A stretch of DNA of 64,000 nucleotides from Mesorhabditis belari (taxonomy: Eukaryota > Nematoda > Chromadorea > Rhabditida > Rhabditidae). This document shows positions 55,390-64,000 of the stretch, piece after piece. The DNA lies in assembly GCA_958450365.1 (NCBI GenBank), contig CAUEEP010000899.1:947832-1011831 (forward strand). The letters run 5' to 3'. A program made the position numbers and the translations under genes. Numbering within the stretch: the first letter of the stretch is position 1; every line of letters starts with the position of its first letter. The notes beneath the pieces were generated by a model. That model made no database searches. It was given only the letters and a program-made list of their open reading frames with translations, and was not told the origin of the DNA.

Positions 55390-56040
55390 CGGGAAAATGC
55401 CCATAAAATTCTGCATCGTATGGTTTATGGTTCATTTCAATTTGGCTACCTCAACCCTATGACCTTTCCTTGTTAGCCATGAGTGTGATCTGTCCAGCAA
55501 TTTCGTTCTAGCCCAGTTTAATATCATTTGAATGCCTAAAATTCAGTGTATAAGGATTTGAAATACAGAAGTTCAAAGCATCAGTTGAGATTGTGAATTT
55601 TGTGATTCAGCCAATTAAAGCCAAAATTCATTCAATTCACAGTTGTTAGAGGTATCGATTGAATCGAATTCGTTGTTTTTCTCTTTATTTTGCCCTCTCT
55701 TGGCTTTCGCAAGCAGATAGCCGTGATTAAGCTGTAAATAATTTCATTGGAAAGAAAAGTTTCCAACCATACCTGGTAACAAAATAAAAGCAAAAATGTT
55801 GCAATGTATTGAGAATTTCAATGAATAGAAATAACAAAAAAATATCGAAAAAGGCGTTTATGAAAATGCGGATGATATCGTAGAAAATCCAGGCTGCAAA
55901 GGTGATCACCGAATATGAGAGCATCTGAAGGAAAAACTTGCTGTAAAGGATTTAGTAAAGAATATTTACTTGGTTAGTGATTCAGTTAAGCTTTCAGTTT
56001 TATTAAAAGACAGACAAACAGAGAGACACTGCTCTTTTAT
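55390..56040. repeat. Segmental duplication partner of 42620-43270
   Basis: See 42620-43270. It is followed at 56098-56250 by the ACAG-ending repeat and at 56270 by the F-box-like block, so three pieces from separate places are juxtaposed here. Confidence 0.85.
55773..55924 (-). CDS. Receptor exon, duplicate of 43008-43159
   Basis: Same length, acceptor (CCTTCAG) and donor (GTATGG), with only a few residue changes (AAWIFYDIIRIFI, SLFLFIEI conserved in part). It lies in the 55390-56040 duplicated block without any neighbouring receptor exons, so it is probably an orphan exon. Confidence 0.45.
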
Positions 56041-56389
56041 ATATCGCACTTGTCTTTAGCCCACATGACCCGAGTTTGACTCCCGCCCGTCTCGGCACTT
56101 TTGGTTTTTTGAAAATTTAAAAACTTCTATTTAAAAACTTGCATAACTCGATGGAATTCTAAGCCAAACTAACCATAAGTCATTTAAAATGGCCCACTGG
56201 GCGCGGAGAAGTTGACAGAATAGACACAAAGACACAGCTCTTTTTGTCTATAAGCCTTTCTTTTTGATGAGTCATATCAATTTTTGTGTATAACATATGG
56301 AAACGGGATATCTTTGTCGCCAATCTCTGCAAAATAAAATCATTGGAGATTCAAAAAAAAAAATTTATATTCACTTTTCTAAAACTACC

Positions 56390-58313
56390 ATGGAAATTGA
56401 TAATATATTTTCCACAGAAATCATCTTCAAATTCTTTTCACAAACTTCAATCGATGAGTTGAAAGATCTTAAAGAGATTTATTTGATCTGTCATCCAGGA
56501 AATCGGCTTGTTGTGCGGTGAGCTGTGTTATTTTAGTACTGATTTGCACGTAAATTCTACTTGTAAGTTGCGTTTTTGTCTACCAGTTTCAGTTTTACTC
56601 TAGACAGCTGAGGCTAAAAATTTCCTTTTCCGGAATAAGCCAGGTTTGATCTTGGCCTACCAGGCAAATTTTTGATATTTTTGAACTTGACCTGGCCACC
56701 AGATCAATCCTGGCTTTGAACTAGTCAAACCTGAGCTGAGCGACAAACCATGTACCAGCTTGGTTTTAACATTTTAAGCATTTAAACTTAAACAACACGT
56801 TTAAGACATCTTGTTTCCAATAAGTCTTACCAAATGCAAATTTACTAATGCTTTTAAGAATAGTAAAACAAAATAGTTAGCAAAAATCAAAATACCTATA
56901 CTAGTTTCTTTTTTTCACTCCAGAAAGCTTCGCCTCAAACCGATTCCCGCAAGTTGGGACCCCAAATGGACTCCGTCGAGAACGCCGCTTTTTGATCCAA
57001 GAAGGTTCATTTGACTGAGTGAAATTATTGAATTAATATTGCTTAAACTTTTAACAAAACAAAATCATGCCTTTTAAGCTATTTTATAACAATAATGGAA
57101 TATCAGATGTGTCATTGATGAAAGAATTCGCTTCAAGAAGATCATGGATTGGTATGAAAAAACATCAGGTAAAGGAAGGGTTAATAGCTTTCATTGTAAG
57201 ATTTTCAGGAAGAGTACCCGGGATCTGGAAAACTGTGGAGGGGACAGAAAAGGCTTGGAAAAGATACGGGTTAGTTCAAAGCTTGAGCTTTAGCACATTG
57301 AATCTCTTAGGTGAAGAAGGAGGCTCGTTGATTCTCCGCTTTTTCCATGGAAAAAAAAACGACACGAAGAGTTGACAAAAAGTGTTTTTGATTTTAGCAA
57401 GAGGTTAATTGTTAGGTTATTTTACTATAATCAAATCGCTAGTTTACATTTAATCAGCCTAATTTTCAAATCATTGACTAATCCTTGTGATTCCTCATCG
57501 AATGATACCAATAAAAATGGCTGATTGAACGAAAATTGGCTGTCTGGCTTTGGCAATTTTCTAAAATACGTGCCTTTTGGAAAATTCACTCTATTGCAGC
57601 TTTCAACAGCGGCGAAATTCCGACAAATAAGCTCATCGTGATCTCGTTAAAGGTTTTCGATGATTCAGATGACGAAGATTCCCGGATAAAGGTGGGTTTT
57701 TAAACTGAAGTTTGTGCAGAATTTTCATTACATTTTCATTACAAGATTTCATTTCAGATTTCCACGAATAGTCACGAAGACTTGCCACAGATTCTACGGG
57801 AAATCCACAAAATCTTGCTCAACGCCAATTCACCGGATTTCTTCCTTCGTTACAAAACGGATGTGGCTTGGTTGGTAATGGACTTACCGTAAATACTGTA
57901 CTACAATGACACCCTCTAATAGAATCACGCGCTGACCCACGAAATCTTGACTTTAGACCCCCTTGTGAGGGTTCAATGTAGAGATCTAGGCCTAAAATCT
58001 ACTAATATTTCCTCTGGCCTTACCCTTACCGACTTTTTGGATCGGCCAATTTTGACAGGTTGAAATATAGGATGACATATCATTCTAATACAGCATTTAC
58101 GGTAATCGAGTTTTCTCAGTGCTTAAGAAAAGCTAGCGTACTCAAAAACCGACTAATTTGTCGATTTAATGGACTGCACCGACTCATTAGCGAACTCAAC
58201 AAGTAGTCAAAAGAATGCTTGCAGTTTTCAAGCAGTGGGATTGTGAAAGGACCAACAAGTGAATCGGAATACATTTTTAGCTGTTTGAACCAGTACTTCA
58301 CGGATTTCTTTAA
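56390..58313 (+). pseudogene. F-box-like protein, copy B, decayed
   Basis: Duplicate of 49930-52057. Exon 1 is intact (IFSTEIIFKFFSQTSIDELK) and exon 2 has the in-frame five-T version (TPLFDP). Exon 3 carries one extra A (about 57165), exon 4 several insertions (57218-57245), and exon 5 is badly altered (57335-57380, with an A9 run) so that SLIFHGTAN is lost. Exons 6-7 and the terminal exon (58281-58313, LFEPVLHGFL) remain recognisable. Probably non-functional. Confidence 0.65.
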
Positions 58314-58767
58314 AATCGAGTGTCCAGTTGAGGGATGGAGCTATAACATTGAAGAACTTATCGAGCAAATCGCCTCATTGTGATGCTTTATGATTTTTGT
58401 GAAAACATATTTGTTTGTACTTATTTTCATTTTCAAAATTTGTATGTAGTTTTCGAGTACTCAAACTAAACTAATGATGAAATGCTCCAATCCAGTTCCG
58501 CTCCAACTCAGTTTGATCAAAACTAATTTCCTCTGTATTACGAATTATTAGTGTACTTTCCCATGAATTTGCGAAATGTGGCTAGACCTGTACGCTTTTA
58601 CTTGAAGAAATAACAAAACTAACTTTATTCAATACACGTAGAGCAAAGTGTGTCAAATGTTTCAACGAAGCTTTCAACGAATGCGTAAGGCCTGAGACAA
58701 AAGAAATCACTTTGATGAAAATCGCGAGAAGAAAAGAAAAGAAAGCTCTAACAAAATAAAAATGAAT

Positions 58768-59017
58768 CTGGTTTATGTCGGCAGGGTTAATAGGAGCGCC
58801 AAACAACTCTACGTGCACCGATTTGTCCTCAAGTTTCTTTGGTAGGTCATAGTGCTGGAGAAGAATCGTCTAAACTTGCATGTTTCATAAAAATTGCAAA
58901 GCAGTTCAATATTCTTTATAACAAGAAGATCAGATTGTTAAGCACTCCTAAACATTTACACGATCATTATCCATTATGAAAAACTCTGTTTACCTTCACC
59001 GGATCACCAAAATTATC
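58768..59017 (-). pseudogene. Enoyl-CoA/ACP reductase (MECR-like) N-terminal fragment, copy 2
   Basis: 59017-58994 (NFGDPVK) and 58869-58768 (QHYDLPKKLEDKSVHVELF, then GAPINPADINQ); the same two exon sizes as copy 1 (24 and 102 bp). After NQ there is no GT donor (ATTCATTT), so the fragment cannot be spliced onward. This copy is closer to the family consensus (GAPINPADINQ), so copy 1 may be the more decayed. Confidence 0.65.
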
Positions 59018-60111
59018 CTAACTAAGCCTCCACGATGAAACCGTCCTTCTGCCGACCAAGCTTACATTTTAGGTCGAAGGTCGTAGACAAGGCAACATTT
59101 CGAAAAAATAAAAGCTAGATCAGTAACCTTCCAAGAGAGAATGACGACAGATCACGAAACAAACGAAAACAGAAGAGAAAATGGAGGTTTGAAAACGAGT
59201 AAAAGACTCGATATAATATAATATCATTTGATAGCAAATTACTTAGTTCTTCAACTGAATATCTTTTGACTTCACAGTGTTAAAAGTGTTTTTGAGTCAA
59301 ACTAACGTCAACTCTAATCATCATTTTTACTTCTTTCCGGATGACTGGTTGATTCACTACACCGCCTTCTTCTAATGTTAATCCTTCAAAACGTTTTCAA
59401 CTAGCAAAGGTGAGGATTTTTTTAACTTCAAATGGCACTTATCTCGATCTCCAGCAACGCATTGTGCTACTTCTAGCAAGTGTTCTTTCCCGAGCGAGTT
59501 GAATGGTAATAGCTTTAGAGCGTTTAAAGCACTTTGGAATGGTGTTTCGCAGCATTAGAAATCTCAGCGTTATAAAATTGCCCAGGTTAGCCATCAAAAA
59601 TTGCAAAGAAAGGGAATCGAGGTTGAGGTTCTCCACGCGGAATTAAAAGTGGTGGCCCGGAGGTGGTTTTGTCCTTTGTAAAAGGTGCCGGGAAGAATGC
59701 CAAACACTATTTTGGCGCAAAGATCTTTCAAACTTATAGAGGCGCTGTTTTGGCCCATCCCGTAACGTTCCTCGCGTACTTATCAACATTTTCTTTTTAG
59801 TCACCGTTCGCAACTCCCACCCCAGGCGCGAGCCAGCGAGTCTGTGCATAAAATGAGGACGTCAACCCCGAAAAGCTAATTCTGGCCGTGCAACTGCAAA
59901 GGGAATCCGTCGCCTACATTCCCAACCGATGTCTACTTCAATGGGTCACGACATGGCAACCACAGGTCGAGCTATCGTTTCATTAGAGGTTGTCCATTGT
60001 GTTTAAAAACAAACGAGTACTTAAGCAGAAATATGACGCGGGTGAGAAAATCTTTCTTTGGTCGTCAGGTCAGTCAGATCTATGAACCTTTTGCGTATTT
60101 TATTCTTAGAA
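59018..60111. other. Duplicated spacer, then GC-richer patch
   Basis: 59018-59640 is related to 54563-55080. 59640-59990 is clearly GC-richer than its surroundings; a 68-codon minus frame (59849-59643) and short plus frames gave no recognisable protein. Possible transferred or relic sequence. Confidence 0.4.
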
Positions 60112-60225
60112 ATGGTCTTTTCTATCTTCCTAATATCGTCAGCTCTGTTATTGGAAGCATCACAATCTGGTATAAATTGTGGTGATTGGTCAATTTTCGC
60201 CCAACTATGTCTCTTTAGGTATTAA
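60112..60225 (+). CDS. Small secreted peptide candidate
   Basis: The ATG at 60112 follows TATTCTTAGA, an acceptor-like site. The 37-residue product starts with a good signal peptide (VFSIFLISSALLLEASQS), followed by GINCGDWSIFAQLCLFRY. An alternative model splices from 60215-60216 to 60436 and adds CPNHSINDEKNNQF. Unrecognised. Confidence 0.35.
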   Translation: MVFSIFLISSALLLEASQSGINCGDWSIFAQLCLFRY

Positions 60226-61086
60226 CGTTTTTTCAATGGGCTCTACTATGGCTGGAGTTGTGCTTTTTTGGTGTACGATCCGTGGATGTTCGAGAATTCC
60301 CGCTTCAAATTCAAAAATCACGATGACGCTGATAGCCAGCCAAATGCTATTCGATGGAAACTTTTGGAAGCTAGGCAAGCTATTTTAATTTTCAGATAAC
60401 ACCTGCATCTATCTAATGTACCTTTTTAGTCTAGCTGCCCGAACCATTCGATCAACGATGAGAAAAACAACCAATTTACATCGATTCAGCTCTTGTGATA
60501 AAAAGTACAAAATGGCAACTTTTCATCGCTTCGCTATGAATTAAGAGTGCTCCGTGTGATTAGTTTTCTAAAGGTGGACAATTTGAGAAGAACACCGGTA
60601 CCTTTCCATGGTACATTTTCCTTTTCCGCTATTTTGATCCCATAGAAGCTTCACGATTTGGCTCCTCATCAAGAGTCAAGAGAATTAAGTAAAATCGAGC
60701 AAATCTAGAAAAGACTTTGTGGTAGCTTTACAAGTTATCCCGCAAGTTATCCACCTCCCCAAGCACTATTCTTGAGGAACACTTTGTATCGTAAAAAATA
60801 TGAATACCTGAAAATTGCCAATCAATCATGAATTTCAGAAGGGGTTCTGTGCCGGTGTGAAGGTGGCGTGAAGAGAAGGCGGGTGAAGTCAATTTTCGGC
60901 GGCTCTTAAATAAAAATCAAGAACTGTCGAACTATTTCATTTTGTCCGTAGGCATCCACTATGCTTTGTTTTTCTGTTTCCATTTGGTTATCTGATCCGA
61001 GAGATTTATCTTGATTAATTCGAAGACGGTCCTTTGCCAACTTATTGTTTTAAGCCAACAACTATATATCATCATTCTATTTTGCA
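60226..61086. other. Spacer
   Basis: Several short plus frames (60230-60370 hydrophobic; 60433-60543 basic) could be exons but no consistent gene could be built. No repeats recognised. Confidence 0.3.
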
Positions 61087-61331
61087 ATGGATCTCCAGCT
61101 GAAAGTTTTCAAATCAGCTGAGGCTGCTCAAATGGCGGAGCACCGTGTGAGTTTTCAATGCAGTACCGGATAAAGTAGCTAGAAATGTAGGCTGAGAATT
61201 GCAACTTTTGATGTTTTGTAGAAGACATTTTGTACAACAGATACATTCTAGTTTCCAAAAGCGCGGATGGCACAAATGGACCACGGAAATACCCAACTTG
61301 TGGCGTGACGGTTTACCAAACAGTGCGCTGA
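61087..61331 (+). CDS. Two-exon small gene, unrecognised
   Basis: Exons 61087-61144 and 61222-61331 join in phase (1+2) across a 77-bp GTGTGA...TTGTAG intron. The 55-residue product begins MDLQLKVFKSAEAAQMAEHQ and continues DILYNRYILVSKSADGTNG, with a single Cys near the end. Long minus-strand frames cover the same bases, so coding is not certain. Confidence 0.4.
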
Positions 61332-61483
61332 GAAAGCAATAACCCCGAGAACACGTTGGATGTCTGCAGGAGCCCATTTCAGCAGCTTCTTTCTCGATCA
61401 AGACCACAGCTATTTTTTGATTGGTGAGCTCTGTTAGTTAATAATCATTTTGCAGCTTTTTCAGGATATCTATTTGTAAACTA

Positions 61484-62385
61484 ACAAGGGAAGGTCCACA
61501 AAGGGTGATGGAGCCTTATATACCGACGTATAATTTTGGGTGATTCGAATCTGCTTTCAGATTTTTGCAAAATGGCACTATATCAAAAGTTATAAGCCTG
61601 CAAAGATTTGTATGGAATTTCAAAAATCATTCTTCAAAATCTGTAGCCAGTATTCCTAGGGTCATTAAGTAGCAGTGGTGACCGGTGTCAATCGGCTAGG
61701 ATACAAGACAATCCTCTCGGGTTCGAATCCAGGTCTTCTTTTTCTGGCTTTCTTTAGAGTAAGTGATCTCATTTCAAATACAAGTCTTTTTCAAACTGGC
61801 CCCTCATAAAAATGTTTAGTTTTAACTATTAACATCAAACAATAATCATTCAAAATCCAAAACATTGAGTCTCTTCGCGACATGGATGACGTTTGTCGAT
61901 TCTAATTTTAACTTCCACAGCTAACAATCAGAGCACGAGACATAAAAGCAAGACAATTTGTATCCTCACAGAGCAAAGCATCAAATTTGAAACAAAGCAT
62001 CGTTTGAAGTATTGAATGAAACTCGCGCCCATTTCGCGAATGTCATCAATGTCGCCAAGAAATGGTGTTTTGAAAAAAAGAAGTGCCCCCCAACCGGCTC
62101 AGTACCTTGACAGCAATCATTAAAATCACATCCGTCTGTTCGCATCATCAAACAGCAATCATTAAAATCCGAAACACCAAAAACACCGCAAAAAAACTCC
62201 CTAAGGATATGCGAGGGATGATTTTTAAAATTACAAATACAAAACTTTGCAGCCTTATAACTTTTGATAGAGTGCCATTTTGCTTAAACATAAACAGATT
62301 CAGGAATCAACGCAAAATTCTACGTCGTCGGTGAGTATATGGCTCATGTCATTTAGCCACATCACCCTTTTGGCTTTCACTTATA
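61484..62385. mobile_element. Long-TIR element, about 900 bp, with tRNA-like sequence
   Basis: Left arm from ACAAGGGAAGGTCCACAAAG; arms of about 160 bp share GCAAAATGGCACT(A/C)TATCA, AAAGTTATAAG and TGCAAAG. Related to the element at 42119-42709 by terminal sequence and by holding a tRNA-like segment (61661-61737). The plus frame at 62083-62334 is within the element and looks spurious. Confidence 0.65.
61661..61737 (+). other. tRNA-like sequence inside the long-TIR element
   Basis: TAGCAGTGGTGACCGG (A-box-like) and a consensus B-box, GGTTCGAATCC, at tRNA spacing. The acceptor arms do not pair convincingly. Probably a tRNA relic. Confidence 0.4.
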
Positions 62386-63733
62386 ATTAAGAAAAGGCTC
62401 ACCGTAGCCTTTCAAAAGGCCGAGATCTTATCTTGTGAGTATTGATTGATCAACAATGGGATATTAAAATCAGTGGTAAAAATTGAGCGACACACCGGTC
62501 GAGCCTCTGTCTCAGTGTCGGACAAGTCGAACATAATTAAATTCTTCAGTTCTAGATTTGGAATAACTTATAAGCAAAAGTGCAGCTTAGTAAACAATAC
62601 ACTTTAGAGTTACTCAACAGCCCCGCTCTTGCTGAAACCTCCTATGGAAGTGGCTATTACCTGACAAAGGTTTAAACTCCTTTTCAATTGAATCCTATCA
62701 AAATATTCAGCCAATCAAGATCAGAAATGCATGATTTGTCATAAGGAATGTTTGTGGTATTGCTAGTTCTCAAGTTTATTTTGAAATTTAGATTCAATTG
62801 AAACGGAAGATCGAGAACCGTGTGATCTGGCGTGCAATCACACAAAATTTGCTTCGGATGTGTTGAATCCTAGAATTTATACGATGCATTTAGTGAGGAC
62901 GTTCTCTTCGATGTCCGACTTGTTTTGAGACGTCATCTGCGCTTGATGCAGTAACCCACCCCAAAGTAATTAGAACAAATTCATTTGTAAGAGTCAGTTT
63001 TTTAAAAGTTGCCAATCTTTGTTAGTCTTTTTGTCCGTTTTTATCTTTTTTTGGGGATAGTCAAACGAAATTTGCCAAGCTCGGTAGTCAGCCCAGTCAA
63101 ACAAGAAACCCAATTTGACCCATCAGAAAAAGTTTTGTTGACGGCGATAAGTTGGTGGTAAAGCTTTTTCGGTTCTGAATTTTCTGACTTTTTTTGCCAT
63201 TTCGGCTAGACGATGAACTTTGAATAATTTAAGCGAAAGGTGCTTATAAGTTTATCAATTAAATACAAGTATCGATTAGGTAACAATTTCAAAAATTTTT
63301 TGAAAGAACTGCCTGAAATGATCAAAACAAGTTGAAAACACCGAGGAAACAATAACAAAAATTTCTCCGACAATCCGGGTCATCGATCATTTTGATTGCT
63401 CGGAATGTGCGAGAGAAGAAGTCTGTTGTAGCAATTTACCGTTATGATCTGTTTTTTCCGTTCCCGATCGAGGCCTGTTCCTCATGCTCCGGATTGCTCG
63501 AAAAAGGTTGGAAACATATTTTTCGTTACCCGAACACTTTCAGATTTCGGGAGTTGTGTTACGAGACGACACCGCAGCCATAAGCTCGACTGATTTGTTT
63601 TGTTGAAGAGGTGATTTAAGTGTTTTCGTGGGAATCTGCTAAGAAGGCAAATGAGGGCCCAACTTCTTCCAAATTTTCTTTTGAATTCTGCAAACTTTCT
63701 TAGACTTGTCGAATCTCGGGAGAAATGAAACAA
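62386..63733 (+). other. Spacer with one possible exon
   Basis: 63392-63583 (plus) is open with DLFFPFPIEACSSCSGLLEK and RYPNTFRFRELCYETTP, but has no good start or splice context, and an opposite-strand frame covers it. Otherwise AT-rich and featureless. Confidence 0.3.
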
Positions 63734-64000
63734 ATGGTTTCGATTCAAATCAATGGATACAAGAAGATTTTCCCAAAATTACACCAGAACTTATCGAAAG
63801 AAATGGCTTCATTTGAGAAGGTGAGCTAGAGAAATGTTCTTAATTAAATCTAAAATTCACGAAGTACGCTTTATTTGAGTTTACTTTTAGAGTAAAACTT
63901 ATAGTTAGTGAAACAAAATTTTTAGGCCCTCAGTGGGAAAGCCCAGCGAAAAATCCCCCAGCCTGAAACTTCGAGAAAACAAAGAACAGAAATTGACAAG
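63734..64000 (+). CDS. Start of an unrecognised gene running off the right edge
   Basis: Exon 1, 63734-63820, from ATG: VSIQINGYKKIFPKLHQNLS, then KEMASFEK, ending at a GTGAGC donor. Exon 2 begins at 63926 after TTTTTAG and stays open to the window end (ALSGKAQRKIPQPETSRKQR). The junction is phase 0. Basic, no TM. Too little is visible to assign a family. Confidence 0.45.

Overview
This window looks like an AT-rich nematode (rhabditid-type) nuclear genome. The signs are many very short introns (several of 38-50 bp), a strong TTTTCAG-type splice acceptor, two full-length nematode chemoreceptor-type 7TM genes plus fragments, an F-box-like family, and Tc1/mariner, piggyBac and foldback elements. 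No bacterial, viral or organellar gene set is present. I cannot name the species. All multi-exon models were assembled by eye from splice signals, reading phase and paralog comparison.

Layout. 0-1.2 kb: an inward-rectifier K+ channel gene (minus, cut by the left edge). 2.8-5.9 kb: two tandem paralogs of a small four-TM protein (plus). 7.1-10.4 kb (minus) and 14.8-17.6 kb (plus): two head-to-head kinases, each with a 530-585 residue C-terminal region I cannot assign to a known domain. Between them (11.2-14.1 kb) lies a stray copy of the last four-TM exon, fused to an inverted fragment of the second kinase's tail that a 1.6 kb Tc1-like element has split. 17.8-20.3 kb: inverted and chimeric copies of the four-TM genes, one holding a mariner remnant with a recognisable empty site in its paralog. 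22.0-25.3 kb: a complete Srh/Sri-like chemoreceptor (minus) with mobile debris in its introns. 26-30.3 kb: an internally deleted piggyBac, a small four-exon gene and two foldback elements with 8-bp target duplications. 31.3-32.7 kb: a minisatellite and an unrecognised 1-kb ORF. 34-35.6 kb: Tc1-family debris and a MITE. 35.9-38.0 kb: a complete Srv-like chemoreceptor (plus). 38.7-39.4 kb: a third, decayed copy of the kinase-tail domain. 39.8-41.0 kb: a calmodulin-like gene (minus) with a substituted EF-hand 2 and a minisatellite in its intron. 42-60 kb: a mosaic of segmental duplications holding receptor exons (minus), receptor TM7 fragments, two F-box-like copies (plus), enoyl-reductase-type fragments (minus), several MITE families and a suspicious poly-G/poly-A block. 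60-64 kb: a few small candidate genes, a long-TIR element and the first exons of a gene leaving the right edge.

The genes do not form one pathway. The theme is rapid turnover: chemoreceptors, F-box-like proteins, four-TM proteins and the novel-tailed kinases are all being copied, inverted, truncated and hit by transposons inside 64 kb, next to conserved genes (K+ channel, calmodulin). The best candidate for something undescribed is the kinase family and its C-terminal domain.
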